Both the position numbers and the translations under genes were made by a program. Below the pieces are notes generated by a model. The model searched no databases. It was not told the origin of the DNA and worked only from the letters and a program-made list of their open reading frames with translations. From positions 39,963,759-40,027,758 of the forward strand of contig CM053249.1 in assembly GCA_028583405.1 (NCBI GenBank): a stretch of 64,000 nucleotides of DNA, in the 5' to 3' direction. This document shows positions 26,796-38,225 of this stretch, piece by piece. The stretch is from Pogonophryne albipinna. Taxonomy: Eukaryota > Chordata > Actinopteri > Perciformes > Artedidraconidae. Positions within the stretch are counted from its first letter, which is position 1, and each line of letters opens with the position of its first letter.

Positions 26796-27262
26796 TGTTA
26801 GAGCCATTTTACCTTTTGTTATTATTGTCTGAATGTTAGGCTTAATAATATAAATTAGATTATACTGTAAATTATCGGCTATTTTTGTGAGTCACATTAT
26901 GGTTTAAAATGCATTAATTTAAGGCTCACATATTATTTGTTATATGTGCGTCAGTATCACGTGCATGGCTATGCCTATATATGGTAGGTTGATAGGACAC
27001 AGCTGATGGTGATAGATGGGGAAACGGAAAAGTCTTTTGACCGTGTTCTTTTTGTTACTTTGGAAAATGATACACCTTTTAGTTACTATGAAGCGAAGAA
27101 ATGTGTCCTCCTGTATGTACCGTGTGGATCAATGAATAAAGCTCATCTGATTCAACTACGATCTCCGCTGAATTGTTTGGAAACAAAGAGAGGCGCGTCA
27201 AAACCCACAACCCCGATAGAGGTGACTATTAAATTGTAGACAAGGATCAAGATGCCACCACA
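26796..27262 (+). repeat. 5' LTR of BEL/Pao element
   Basis: It starts TGTTAGAGCC and ends CCACCACA. A TATA-like CCTATATATGG (about 26974-26984) and an AATAAA (27135-27140) suggest the promoter and polyadenylation signal. It differs from the 3' LTR at 27017 (T/C), 27225 (A/G) and 27253 (T/C). Confidence 0.93.
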
Positions 27263-27718
27263 TTAGTCAAAAGACTCCGTAAGCTGTGGATAAAGACTTC
27301 GAAGGACACGCACAGGATTCGTGTGGATTTCAGCTCTGCTTTGGAAACAGCGAACGGACGTTCTAAAGTGCCGAGGAGGAGGCCGTGAGTAAACCATGCC
27401 GGCCCGGAATTTATGAATGAAACGCTGTTTACAACGGGATCGCTTCGTCAAACAATGCAAGTACTGATGTGTGCATAGTTACGGATGTTTGACAAAACGA
27501 AACGGGAAATCCATCCAGTGATATCATGATGCTTACTGAAGATAATCCGCAATTGCTGTTGGAATGCTTAAACAATGAAATGCATTAACGAACTATCACG
27601 CAGTTAAGGAAGCGGACGTTAAAGGAATGTTTGGCACAAACACAGGATTCGCGAAGAGCTGTTCTTGGAAATATTAATGACTTTATTTCATGTGGATTAA
27701 GTGAAGATAAAATAAACA
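27263..27718 (+). other. BEL/Pao 5' leader
   Basis: This is the untranslated stretch between the 5' LTR and the first ATG. It should contain a tRNA primer site and packaging signals, but I could not recognise a clear primer-binding match directly after the LTR. Confidence 0.5.
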
Positions 27719-30307
27719 ATGGATCCTGATATACCTCCAGCTGATGTTGCCGCGGCAGAGGAGAGATTTAAAACTCTCAGCCAATCGCGAAGAGGAAAAC
27801 TTGGAGCATGCACCCGCAGAATGAATGAAATTAACCCATTACAGGTGCGAGGTGGAAATATGGAAAAGGTGGATGAAGCTGTTGCAACGTTCAAGATGTT
27901 ACTCAATGAATTTATGGAATGTCATGGACTTGTTCAAATGCTTTTATCTGAGGAAATAAGGGAAACTGAGAGAATGGATTGGTATGAACCAAAAATGTCT
28001 GCATTCACGAATTTCCTTAAGGATGTGGAAATGTGGAAAAGCTCTCAAATGGATCCTCAGATACTGATTGAACCCCATGACAGTGTTTCCAATGCATCAC
28101 ACAGGAGGAGCTCAAAAGCAGGATCAGCAACTTCTTCTGCTTCCTCAATCCACCTCAAAATGGCCACAGAAAGAGCTGACCTCCTTGCCCGGGCAGCAGG
28201 ATTAAAAGAAAAGCATGCACTTGAAATGGAAAAGGCTCAACTGCAAGCTAGATCAGAACGGATAGAAATGGAAGCCAGCCTAGCTGAATCTGATGCAAAA
28301 ATGAAAGTCCTGGAGCACTTTGAGACTGGTTCACAAAATCCAATACAAGGCAAATATGATGGCATGAATGACTATTTAAAGGACTACAGATTAAAATCAC
28401 ATATGTCAATGGATGCAGAGCCGTCTCCAATTTCCTTTGCTGAGTTCGGAGCCATTCCCAAGACACCACTTCAAAGGCTTCTATACCAACAACCAAGATC
28501 ACCAGAAAATAGTGATAATGCAAACCAAAGCTCTCAACACACAGCTAGAGATGCAGGAATTACAGGGACAAATACTAATGACAATTTCCTGACTGTGATG
28601 CAAAGACAAAATGACATTGTTAATTTACTTGTACTTCAACAAAAACAAGCATCACTGCCCAGCAGGGAAATCCCAGTCTTTGATGGCAATCCCCTGAATT
28701 ATCAAATATTTATGAGGGCATTTCAACATGGCATTGAGGAGAAAACCACCAGTAACCAGGATCGATTATATTACCTGGAACAATATACTTCGGGATCCTG
28801 CAGGGAACTGGTGAGAAGCTGCCTTCACATGGATGCTAATAGTGGCTTTGCTGAAGCTAAGAGACTGCTAAAAGTGCATTTTGGAGATGAGCTCAAGATA
28901 GCAAACGCATATATGGGAAAAGCTCTCAACTGGAACACTATAAAGGCAGAGGATGGAAAGTCACTGCACTGTTATGCACTTTTTCTGAGAGGCTGCTGTA
29001 ATGCAATGAGGGATCTGCAGGACATGGAGGAGCTGGACCTGCCATCCAACCTACGGCTCATTCTTTCAAAGCTACCTTACAAACTAAGGGAGAAGTGGAG
29101 AACAGCAGCTTGTGACATTCTGGAGCGGAGCCATCAAAGAGCAAGATTACATGACCTTGTTGTATTTATTGAAAGACAAGCTAGAATACTTCAAGACCCT
29201 CTCTTTGGTGACATTCCCGATCAACTTAACAGTACAAAGACGGCTTTCAAAACCAAGACTCTTGTTGATTCATATCGAAATAAGAGCAAAGGGAGCAGTT
29301 TTGCAACCACAGTGGCTATAGTGTCAGACAGCCGTGCAGAGAAACTCAAAGAAGACAATTATCCTGTTAAAAGCTACATTTCCTCCACTAACAATGACAC
29401 CTCATGTACTTTTTGTACAAGTAAACATCCTTTAGCTGAATGCCATAAAATACATTCAGTATCTCATGAAGCTAAAATTGAGTTTCTGAAAGAGAAAGGA
29501 CTATGCTATGGCTGCCTGAAGGTGGGGCACTTGAGCAGGAACTGTAACAGGAGAATGACCTGTCAAATCTGTCATGCTAAGCACCCAACTATTCTGCACA
29601 TTAAAAGATCTTCAAAGCCTGAAACTGAGAACTTTAAACAAGATAAGGCAGAGCAGCAGAGTGGGGGAGCAAGGCCTGATGAGACATCCATCAGCAGTGC
29701 TCTTGTTTCAGTAGGAGAAGGTGAAGGAATCGGGGCTGGTAAAGACAGCATACTTGCCATAGTGCCAGTGAAGGTGAAACTCTGCCATGGAAATAAAAGC
29801 ATACTGACCTATGCATTCCTGGACCCTGGTAGCACCGACACATTTTGCACAGAAGGGCTCATGAGGCAGCTTGGTGCTAGAGGACGGAGAACTGAAGTCC
29901 TTCTTCAAACGATGGGAACAGAGAAAACAGTCAGGAGTTTTGAGGTAACAGGTCTAGAAGTGGGCAATGTGGAAGATGGCACATATATAAACTTGCCCAA
30001 GGTTTACACTCAGAACAAAATCCCTGTTACCAAAAGAAACATTCTTACCCAGGCGGACCTCAAGAAATGGCCTTATCTGCAGGACATCCAAATAAAAGAA
30101 ATAGATGCTGACGTGGGACTTCTTATTGGAGTAAATACTCCAAAGGCTATGGAACCATGGAGAGTTATAAATAGCCAAGGAAATGGCCCCTATGCAGTGA
30201 AAACACTGTTAGGATGGGTCGTTAATGGTCCACTTAATGCTTCCACAGATCTGGATGATGAAACCCCCTGTGGCATTAGTGAACAGGACCTCAATTGTTC
30301 ACCTTGA
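27719..30307 (+). CDS. BEL/Pao gag-protease polyprotein
   Basis: This 862-codon frame starts at the first good ATG after the leader. The N-terminal third is charged and helical. A gag-type DUF1759 region follows from about residue 315 (PVFDGNPLNYQIFMRAF). Two zinc knuckles lie near residues 562-610, the second an exact CCHC (CYGCLKVGHLSRNC). An aspartic protease domain (DUF1758) has its catalytic DPGST at about residue 702. The frame ends at 30307, while the pol frame overlaps it. In relatives gag and pol are usually one frame, so the break near 30270-30300 is either a mutation or a recoding site. It would form the virus-like particle and process it. Confidence 0.88.
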   Translation: MDPDIPPADVAAAEERFKTLSQSRRGKLGACTRRMNEINPLQVRGGNMEKVDEAVATFKMLLNEFMECHGLVQMLLSEEIRETERMDWYEPKMSAFTNFLKDVEMWKSSQMDPQILIEPHDSVSNASHRRSSKAGSATSSASSIHLKMATERADLLARAAGLKEKHALEMEKAQLQARSERIEMEASLAESDAKMKVLEHFETGSQNPIQGKYDGMNDYLKDYRLKSHMSMDAEPSPISFAEFGAIPKTPLQRLLYQQPRSPENSDNANQSSQHTARDAGITGTNTNDNFLTVMQRQNDIVNLLVLQQKQASLPSREIPVFDGNPLNYQIFMRAFQHGIEEKTTSNQDRLYYLEQYTSGSCRELVRSCLHMDANSGFAEAKRLLKVHFGDELKIANAYMGKALNWNTIKAEDGKSLHCYALFLRGCCNAMRDLQDMEELDLPSNLRLILSKLPYKLREKWRTAACDILERSHQRARLHDLVVFIERQARILQDPLFGDIPDQLNSTKTAFKTKTLVDSYRNKSKGSSFATTVAIVSDSRAEKLKEDNYPVKSYISSTNNDTSCTFCTSKHPLAECHKIHSVSHEAKIEFLKEKGLCYGCLKVGHLSRNCNRRMTCQICHAKHPTILHIKRSSKPETENFKQDKAEQQSGGARPDETSISSALVSVGEGEGIGAGKDSILAIVPVKVKLCHGNKSILTYAFLDPGSTDTFCTEGLMRQLGARGRRTEVLLQTMGTEKTVRSFEVTGLEVGNVEDGTYINLPKVYTQNKIPVTKRNILTQADLKKWPYLQDIQIKEIDADVGLLIGVNTPKAMEPWRVINSQGNGPYAVKTLLGWVVNGPLNASTDLDDETPCGISEQDLNCSP

Positions 30308-33300
30308 GAAGCTAATTGAAAGACAATATATTAACGACTTTCCAGAGAAAGAGTATGAAGAGGAAAGACAAATGTCAGCTGATGACCGAAAGTTCATGCA
30401 GATTGTATCAAGCTCGGTTTCTCTTAAAGATGGCCACTACAATTTACCTCTTCCTCTAGATAATCCAAACATTATCATGCCAAACAACCGCCAAATGGCA
30501 GAGCAACGAGCAATGTCACTAAAAAGGAAATTCCAGAAGGATCAGACGTATGCAGCTGAGTATAAAGGCTTTATGAGTGACATTATCAAAAAAGGATATG
30601 CAGAGAAAGTACCATCGGACGATCTACATGTGGAAAACGGCAAAGTGTGGTATATACCCCATCATGGTGTCTATCATAAATGTAAAAAAACGATCCGTGT
30701 GGTCTTTGATTGTGCATCATCCTATAAAGGCAAATCCCTCAACAGTGTACTCCTTCAGGGCCCTGACTTGGCAAACTCATTGATTGGTGTTCTACTCAGG
30801 TTCCGTCAAGAGCCCATCGCCATTATGGCAGATATTGAGGGGATGTTTCACCAAGTGCGTGTAAACGAGGAGAACATAAACTTGCTGAGATTCCTGTGGT
30901 GGCCTGAAGGAGAAACCAGCACAAATCTGGAGGAATACCGGATGAGGGTCCATCTCTTCGGAGCGGTTTCCTCTCCAAGCTGCGCAAACTTTGCATTGCG
31001 AAGAACAGCTGAGGACAACTGTGGCAAATTTGATGGAGAAGTGGCAGAAACAATCAAATCAAATTTCTATGTGGATGATTGCCTCAAGTCGCTAGCAAGA
31101 GAAAATCAAGCTATAAGCCTTATTAGGTCTCTCAGAGAAATGTGTTCCCTTGGTGGATTCAAACTGACGAAATGGATAAGTAATAGTCGAGTGGTGCTAG
31201 CATCCATCCCTGATGAAGACAAGGCTAAACAGGTGAAAAACTTGGATCTGGACAGGGATAAGCTGCCACATGAAAGAGCACTAGGGATGTACTGGGACAT
31301 TGAAAATGATATATTCAGTTTCCGTGTGACTGTGAACAACAAAACCCTTACAAGAAGGAGTATACTTTCCACTGTCAGCTCTGTGTACGATCCTCTTGGT
31401 CTTCTCGCCCCTTTCATATTGAAGGCAAAGCAAATACTTCGATTACTCTGTAAAGCCCAATATGGATGGGATGAAGCAATTCAGGTGGAACTCTCAAAGC
31501 CATGGCAGAAGTGGCTCAAGGATTTAGACCAGCTGGCTAGATTCCAAATTGACAGGTGTGTAAAACCCAAGAACTTTGGAAGAGTGAAAACTGCACAGCT
31601 ACACACCTTTTGTGATGCAAGTGAAGAAGGATACGGTACCGCAAGTTACCTGAGATTCACCAATGACATGGAGGCGGTACACGTAGCCTTTGTGATGGGA
31701 AAATCAAGAGTTACCCCACTAAAAGTCATGACAATTCCAAGGTTGGAACTCACTGCTGCTACATTGGCTGCACGAATGGACAAAATGCTCCGATCAGAGC
31801 TACAAGGAGAGCTTCTGGAATCAGTATTGTGGACTGACAGCCAGTCAGTACTGAAATATATTCGAAACAGGACTAAGAGGTTCCACACTTTTGTGGCAAA
31901 CCGGATTGCTGTTATTCATAACCTCACAAAAGTGAACCAGTGGCGGTTTGTAGACTCCAAAAACAACCCCGTTGATGACGCTTCAAGAGGACTGAGCATT
32001 GAATCCTTTTACAGTTCAAAAGGATGGCTTCAGGGTCCAGAATTCTTGAAGAAATCTGAAGCACAGTGGCCAAGTATTCCAAAAGAACTTGGTTCTCTCC
32101 TTCCAGATGACTCTGAAGTACGCAAAGAAGCTATTGTCACCAGCATTGTCACATGTAAGAAGGAAAAAACTCCAACAAGCAAGCTCTTGGACTATTACTC
32201 TTCATGGAATGACCTAAAAAGAGCTGTTGCATGGATAATGAAATTAAAGACAATCCTCCTGCAGATGAGAGAAAAAAGAAAAGATGGCTCCACTGATCCT
32301 GGAGCAAGGCAGGATAAAGGAAAAAGACTGAAGGATCAGATGCTTCTGCTCAATATGCCTACAGCTAATGCACTAAGACTTTCAGTAGAGGACACAGAAA
32401 ATGCTGAAAAAGCCATTATTTGCCACGAGCAGAGACAGCATTTCAAAGAGGAAATTGCCTTGCTGGAAAAAGGAAAACAGTGCAATAGAGGAAGCTCCCT
32501 ATACAAGCTGGACCCTATCATTGATGCCGGGCTTCTGAGAGTTGGAGGAATAACTAGAAAGATGGCTATGCCAACTGAGGTCAAACATCCAATGATTCTA
32601 CCGAAACATTCTAATATCTCCAAGTTGATATTAAGCTACATCCATAATCAAATTGGTCACCCAGGAAGAGGTCACATGCTCTCCAAACTCCATCAACGTT
32701 ACTGGCTATCCGCTGCTAACTCTTCAGCAAGGAGGATCATAAAGAACTGTGTGTTTTGCAGACGCCTACAGGCTAGAGCTGGAGAGCAGAAAATGGCCGA
32801 CCTCCCACTTGATCGAATAACACCTGATCTTCCACCTTTCACTCATGTAGGCATAGACTATTTTGGACCCATCGAGGTGAAACGTGGCCGAGCTCATGTC
32901 AAAAGATGGGGAGTAATCTTTACCTGCCTGGTAAGCCGTGCTGTCCACCTGGAAGTTGCCAGTCATTTGGATACAGCTGCATGCATAAACGCTCTTCGTC
33001 GATTCATCTGTCGTCGAGGCACAATAAAGAGCATCAGAACAGATCGAGGCACCAACTTCATCGGCACACAAAAGGAACTGGAGGAGTCTGTAAAACAACT
33101 GGATAACAACAAAATCAAGCAAACACTACTCAAAGAAGGAATTGATTGGACATTCAATCCCCCCTCTGGAGCTCACCATGGCGGAGTGTGGGAAAGGCTA
33201 ATACGACTGGTTAAAAAGATCCTCCATTCTGTCCTGAAGGAACAAACATTGGATGATGATGCTCTGCACACAGCCTTGTGTGAGGTTGAGGCAATAATGA

Positions 33301-33734
33301 ACGATAGGCCAATCACAACAGTGACAAATGACCCAAACGACCTTGAACCCCTCACACCTAATCACCTACTTCAGTTAAGAACAAATCCAATCTTGCCCCC
33401 AGGACTCTTTCAGAGAGAGGATCTGTACTCACAGAGAAGATGGAAACAGGTGCAATACCTTGCTGACCTGTTTTGGAAGCGCTGGACGGGGGAATATCTT
33501 CCTTTGATGCAAGAACGGCACAAATGGAATACTATCAAAAGAAACTTCATCCCCAGAGACCTGGTCGTCATCGTTGATGAGAATGCACCGAGGAACACTT
33601 GGCTCCTGGGACGCGTAGTTAAGACCCTTCCTGGTTCAAAAGGACTTGTTAGGAGTGTCCTGGTTAAAACCAAGACAAGTACGATCGAAAGACCCATAAC
33701 TAAGTTATGTCTGCTCCTGGAGGCAACAGACTGA
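30225..33734 (+). CDS. BEL/Pao pol: RT, RNase H, integrase
   Basis: The 1,169-codon frame has homologous sequence from about residue 20. The reverse transcriptase shows IRVVFDCAS (residue 157 on), MADIEGMFHQV (Asp 203) and FYVDDCL (281-287). The RNase H-like domain has TFCDASEEGYG and WTDSQS. The integrase has an HHCC-like zinc region (HNQIGHPGRGH, then CVFC), catalytic Asp in GIDYFG (878), Asp in RTDRGTNF (940) and Glu in GGVWERL (990). A C-terminal DUF5641-type segment ends the protein. Catalytic residues are all present and there is no internal stop. The frame lies one base forward of the gag-protease frame; the true N-terminus is not the listed Met. Confidence 0.92.
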   Translation: MVHLMLPQIWMMKPPVALVNRTSIVHLEKLIERQYINDFPEKEYEEERQMSADDRKFMQIVSSSVSLKDGHYNLPLPLDNPNIIMPNNRQMAEQRAMSLKRKFQKDQTYAAEYKGFMSDIIKKGYAEKVPSDDLHVENGKVWYIPHHGVYHKCKKTIRVVFDCASSYKGKSLNSVLLQGPDLANSLIGVLLRFRQEPIAIMADIEGMFHQVRVNEENINLLRFLWWPEGETSTNLEEYRMRVHLFGAVSSPSCANFALRRTAEDNCGKFDGEVAETIKSNFYVDDCLKSLARENQAISLIRSLREMCSLGGFKLTKWISNSRVVLASIPDEDKAKQVKNLDLDRDKLPHERALGMYWDIENDIFSFRVTVNNKTLTRRSILSTVSSVYDPLGLLAPFILKAKQILRLLCKAQYGWDEAIQVELSKPWQKWLKDLDQLARFQIDRCVKPKNFGRVKTAQLHTFCDASEEGYGTASYLRFTNDMEAVHVAFVMGKSRVTPLKVMTIPRLELTAATLAARMDKMLRSELQGELLESVLWTDSQSVLKYIRNRTKRFHTFVANRIAVIHNLTKVNQWRFVDSKNNPVDDASRGLSIESFYSSKGWLQGPEFLKKSEAQWPSIPKELGSLLPDDSEVRKEAIVTSIVTCKKEKTPTSKLLDYYSSWNDLKRAVAWIMKLKTILLQMREKRKDGSTDPGARQDKGKRLKDQMLLLNMPTANALRLSVEDTENAEKAIICHEQRQHFKEEIALLEKGKQCNRGSSLYKLDPIIDAGLLRVGGITRKMAMPTEVKHPMILPKHSNISKLILSYIHNQIGHPGRGHMLSKLHQRYWLSAANSSARRIIKNCVFCRRLQARAGEQKMADLPLDRITPDLPPFTHVGIDYFGPIEVKRGRAHVKRWGVIFTCLVSRAVHLEVASHLDTAACINALRRFICRRGTIKSIRTDRGTNFIGTQKELEESVKQLDNNKIKQTLLKEGIDWTFNPPSGAHHGGVWERLIRLVKKILHSVLKEQTLDDDALHTALCEVEAIMNDRPITTVTNDPNDLEPLTPNHLLQLRTNPILPPGLFQREDLYSQRRWKQVQYLADLFWKRWTGEYLPLMQERHKWNTIKRNFIPRDLVVIVDENAPRNTWLLGRVVKTLPGSKGLVRSVLVKTKTSTIERPITKLCLLLEATD

Positions 33735-34035
33735 GCCTACTAAGCCTTAGCCTTTCAGTCACATGCACCTCTGACTGTTAGACCAAAGGACTAGACTCTT
33801 GGTCTCCTACCCCCTCCCCATCAAAGGCTGCCTTTTGAACGCAGACCATTACAGACAATTAGTACTAGACCTACACACTCCAGTACTGGTCTTACATGGA
33901 CTTGAAAGTATACAATATACTATGGACTTGAAAGTATACAAATATGCTACGGATGGACGTTATGTTTTGTTAAAATGACTCTGTTGATGTATTATTATTG
34001 GTAATTGCTATGTAATAAGCAATTAGGGGTTGGTA
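33735..34035 (+). other. BEL/Pao 3' untranslated region
   Basis: Noncoding stretch after pol. It has a short direct repeat TGGACTTGAAAGTATACAA (two copies about 33898-33941). A weak purine-rich run AGGGGTTGG lies just before the 3' LTR and may serve as polypurine tract. Confidence 0.6.
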
Positions 34036-34502
34036 TGTTAGAGCCATTTTACCTTTTGTTATTATTGTCTGAATGTTAGGCTTAATAATATAAATTAGAT
34101 TATACTGTAAATTATCGGCTATTTTTGTGAGTCACATTATGGTTTAAAATGCATTAATTTAAGGCTCACATATTATTTGTTATATGTGCGTCAGTATCAC
34201 GTGCATGGCTATGCCTATATATGGTAGGTTGATAGGACACAGCTGATGGTGATAGACGGGGAAACGGAAAAGTCTTTTGACCGTGTTCTTTTTGTTACTT
34301 TGGAAAATGATACACCTTTTAGTTACTATGAAGCGAAGAAATGTGTCCTCCTGTATGTACCGTGTGGATCAATGAATAAAGCTCATCTGATTCAACTACG
34401 ATCTCCGCTGAATTGTTTGGAAACAAAGAGAGGCGCGTCAAAACCCACAACCCCGATAGAGGTGGCTATTAAATTGTAGACAAGGATCAAGACGCCACCA
34501 CA
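34036..34502 (+). repeat. 3' LTR of BEL/Pao element
   Basis: 467 bp with TG...CA ends, followed directly by the right AAATG target copy (34503-34507). About 99.4% identical to the 5' LTR by eye (three transitions). Confidence 0.93.
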
Positions 34503-34507
34503 AAATG

Positions 34508-35056
34508 TATGTATATTTTATTAATTTTCTTAATTTCTTAATTTTTCTTAATAGTTTCTTAATCCCTACCGATACAGTCATTTGACAGGCTGTGTCCATG
34601 TGTAACGTGGTTGGAGTATAATTTGATGTAAAATCGGTGTAATAACGGTATAATATGGCTGCAATAAAAGTGTAATACCGATGTTATATGTGTGTAATAT
34701 GGGTGTTCTTATGTTGTAATAATGGTGCGAAATGGGTGTAATATTGGTGTTATATATATGTGTGTGTGTAGTTTGGGTGTAAAAATGGTGTCCTAACAAT
34801 GTAATATGGATGTAATATAGTACAAGTACAGTACTGAACTGGTCAACATGACACAAGTTTTAGGAGGAACAATGATTCAATCTGTGATATTTTTATAATG
34901 GACATGCTCTTGGTATTGATATCTGCCTCTCGTCTTATCAGTGCTGCCTCCCTTCATGGTGGAAGACATTATTGCAGTACTGCTGGATTATATTTATATT
35001 ATCATTTTAGCCCTGTGCTTTTTCAGCTTCACACATCAGTTGAAGCTGTTACAGTT
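34508..35056. other. AT-rich intergenic, cryptic GTAATATGG repeats
   Basis: Loosely repeated GTGTAATA/ATGGGTGT units occupy about 34600-34800. No gene is seen. Confidence 0.5.
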
Positions 35057-35781
35057 AGTTTCCACTGGGTCCGTCTGCAGCGCCTTACGGGCGAGTTGCG
35101 GCTGCGCCGCGGCGTCCGCAGGGATCGCGGCCACTCTAGTCAATGGGTGCTATTCCACCAGACGCGCCGCGTTACGGCTCAGAAGCGTCTCGCCGCTGGG
35201 CTCCGCTCGAAATAGGATTGAAGTCTATTTTTCGACGCGACGCAGCCGTAAGGTAACGTCGGAACAGTGACAACATCCGGCCCACCCCCCAAAACCGGTT
35301 CCTTCTCCTCCCCCATCCCTCCTCTGTAGTCTTTCCAGTTGGAGAATAAAGGCCAGCGTTCTCCTTCGGTGTACAGGCACTGTGTGTAAATTATATAGAA
35401 TAATTATGATGATGAATGCTTTTTATTTACCTCTAAAATACAGCAACCCATCTTTGATTCATGTTATTTTTAACTGGACTATTACAATTATTATTAATTA
35501 TGTCTGCAGTCTACAACACAACAAAATAGGAAATAACAACAATAAACACGATTTAAACAGACACAAAAATAAACCATTTAACTACGTAGCCTACTACTTT
35601 CTTGTAGAAGTACAAATGTCCAGGAAATATGCCCAAATCAACAAGAACTGCGAGCCGGCATGCACGACGCTCCGCTTCCGTAATGCTTCTGAAACGCGCC
35701 CGGTAGGGTATGACGCCGGAGGAGGCCGGACCAAAACCGCGGCGGAGCCGTAACGCGCCGCAGACGGACCCAGTGGAAACT
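35057..35781. mobile_element. Harbinger-type TIR element, copy A
   Basis: The termini AGTTTCCACTGGGTCCGTCT and its complement AGACGGACCCAGTGGAAACT enclose 725 bp with GCGCCGCGG-rich subterminal repeats. The interior shares a block (CAAATGTCCAGGA and neighbours) with copy B at 60414-61184 in the opposite orientation. No transposase is present. The link to PIF/Harbinger comes from copy B, which carries a MADF exon. A clean target duplication was not found. Confidence 0.7.
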
Positions 35782-36955
35782 AGACATACAGCAGCAGGAT
35801 GACCAATAGCTGCAGGGGACTCCTGTTAAAGCGTACACACTTGCTTACACCCCCCCTTCCTCCAAACAGCCATATTAGCATTGATTCAGGTCATATTTAT
35901 GAGGATGCTGGCACCAGACCCACTTTACTTGCCTCATGTGTGGAACTTATTTCCAGGAAGACCCATTTGAGAGTCAGGAGCCCGGGGGGAATGCTAACAC
36001 TTTGCTGACACTGAGATACCACGCGACTTCTGGCTATGTTATTGAGGCTGCTTCACTTCATCCTGGCACCACACGCTATTTATACACCTTTCATCTCTAA
36101 TGAAAAAAGAGACCGTAGAAAATGGATATCCTCCGTGTTGCATGTTTCTTAAGTGTCAACGTGGCCTCTTCCTGGAAGTCATGTTGAGAATGGTGAAAAA
36201 AAATCTAAACTGAAAATGATCATGATTTCTAATAAGCTGCTTTAATGCTGGACTGCTGTATTATATGTATTGTTGCTGAAACAACTGTAATTGTCTAAAT
36301 GCTAGTCCATATTATAAAGTGTTAAAGGTTAAAAACAGAGTTTTATTGCTACATTTAAAAATAAAAATAATCCCACGATTACGTTTGGTAAAATGTCTAT
36401 AAAATATCTGAATACATTATTAAAACTCAATTCACTATGACATTCTTTTAAAAATAAATATGTTCATCATAGACATTTTTCTCATTTTATTTTTGTATTA
36501 ATGGCACTACTCTTTCATGACACTCATTATGATAATCATTACATCATATCTAAATGACAAAGCTGTTGTCAGCGCCCTCTCACCTCTCAGGCAAACATGA
36601 AGGATTCTGATATCTTCCCTACTGTCTCTGCTCTGTATGTATTTATATTCTGATTCATAACGTGCCAGGTAAGTCAATACTGAAAGTCGGCAGCGAGGGA
36701 TACAAGAGGCCCAGTGCTCCAAGACAACAGTGATGAATGAAAGACTTTTGAAGTGAAGGCCATTGAGCAGCCGTGGTTGATGAAAGTAGAAAGATCTGTT
36801 GTGTTGTTTGCACATGGTTAGCACATTCCCACTCATTGGAAACAAATTAAGATCTACATTTTTACAGGACACATTTTTGCAGATCACAGGTTTTGTAATG
36901 TGAGGTTTTATTTTGTCAAAAAAAGGCTTACTCAAGCACTCATTCTGATTTTGTT
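35782..36955. other. Intergenic stretch without recognised gene
   Basis: Ordinary AT-rich sequence. The 142-codon minus-strand ORF at 36507-36935 has no recognisable domain and no homology I can name, so I do not call it a gene. Confidence 0.45.
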
Positions 36956-37374
36956 TTTACTGAAGTGAAAATAGCAATACTACAGTTTGAAAAATACAAA
37001 TGTACAATTAAAAGTCCTGTCGTCTGAATTGTTAATGTAAAAGTATTAACATATACTTATAGTGCCAAAAGTACTCATTATGCAGATTGGCCCGTTTAAG
37101 CACCAAATCTTTTAAATGATTGTTTCATAATTATTGATGCATCAATCTTTTCATCCCTTTGATGTTGCACTTACTAAAAGTGGGGATCATTTGAATTACT
37201 TTGTTGTATTACTGTGTAACTTAACCTTTAGTAAGATATCATAAATTAGTAGTTGATTTGTGTTTTGTATTAATAATGTAATTTGGCAATGAACAAGTAA
37301 ATATGTCAAATAATTATAGAGGAGTTTTAAGTACACTACTTGAGTAAATGTACTTTGTTACATTCCACCACTGG
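36956..37374. repeat. Dispersed fish DNA-repeat (ACTTGAGTAAATGTAC end)
   Basis: The right end, CTTGAGTAAATGTACTTTGT then TACATTCCACCACTGG, and the interior GCCAAAAGTACTCATTATGC match a very common fish short repeat, recognised from memory. It has no coding content. The left boundary is approximate. Confidence 0.5.
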
Positions 37375-37379
37375 TAAAC

Positions 37380-38220
37380 GTAAAGAGGAGCTAGAAGTGC
37401 TCAGTTGTGTTGAGCATCACACAGATGTGCACATGGTTACAACATGGGTCTGTTACATTATGGGCTGCCTGGATTGCATCATGACATTTGCTGCAGAAAA
37501 AGAAACTCTTTCACCATTTGATAAACCTTTCGGTTGCATCTTGTAGTGTCTCGTGGTCTGGAAATCCAAAGTTATTCCTCTCTCTGCACTCGGCCTGTTT
37601 CTCTGTCAAAGACAGCTCCACAAGTGAATAAACTATTGAGAGGGATGCCGTGGACGGGGGGACGGACAGCGGCCAATCTTTCTTCATTCTTTATTTTCCT
37701 TCTTTATTTTCTCCGTGCTGTAGACATATTGCGTTGCTTGATTGCATTGTCAGAAACCCCAAGGGGGGTTGTTAACTCTTTGCAGAGAGAATGAGCTTCC
37801 AGGGCCTTCGGAGGGGCGTTGTGGAAATGCTGAGGGAGGCAGAAAGCTTCTAAAACTGAAAACACAGAGAGGGAAAGAGCTGCTGATTCTGTGCGATACC
37901 AAGAATGTTCAAGTGTGCGTGCATCAGGAGAGAAAGAGGAAACTAAAGTGTACGCATTCACACAGCTGAGCAGACACTATGGGCTAAGCTGATTTGAACC
38001 CTAATTATTCGTCCAGGAGTAATTTAATAAAGAAATGTTAGATCTGTCCAGATGCCTGATCATTTCACTTCTGATTATTTACCACAATGCTAACTCTGCA
38101 ATTGTCCTCTCTATAAAACTGCAATGTAAGTCAACCTCACATGTAGACGAGTGTGAGGGAGGGTCAGTGTGATGGGTGAATTTTATGAGGAAGGAGTCAA
38201 TTCATGATTTCCTATGATAG
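37380..38220. other. Intergenic stretch without recognised gene
   Basis: Several short ORFs overlap on both strands, none with family motifs. The direct TATGT at 38221-38225 is the left target copy of the solo LTR that follows. Confidence 0.45.
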
Positions 38221-38225
38221 TATGT

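Larger units (their letters stand above)
26796..34502 (+). mobile_element. BEL/Pao LTR retrotransposon, nearly intact
   Basis: Two 467-bp LTRs (TGTTAGAG...CCACCACA) differ by only three transitions. They flank a 6.8-kb interior with gag-protease and pol frames. The target duplication AAATG occurs at 26791-26795 and 34503-34507. BEL/Pao identity comes from the order gag with zinc knuckles, aspartic protease, RT, RNase H, integrase in pol, and from the DPGST protease motif. The close LTR match means a recent insertion. A frame change between the two ORFs would have to be bypassed for full activity. Confidence 0.93.

Noticed and set aside
27006..27239. 77-codon ORF inside both BEL/Pao LTRs
   Set aside because: It covers the putative transcription start and polyadenylation signal, and has no known family. 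Its identity in both LTRs follows from LTR identity, so it is not evidence of a gene.
35057..35781. A 3-bp or 8-bp target duplication around the Harbinger-type element
   Set aside because: Flanks next to both copies (35057-35781 and 60414-61184) do not show a convincing matching duplicate, so the classification rests on the MADF exon and terminal repeats.
36507..36935. 142-codon minus-strand ORF as a host gene
   Set aside because: No recognisable motif or start context; this length can occur by chance in a window of this size.
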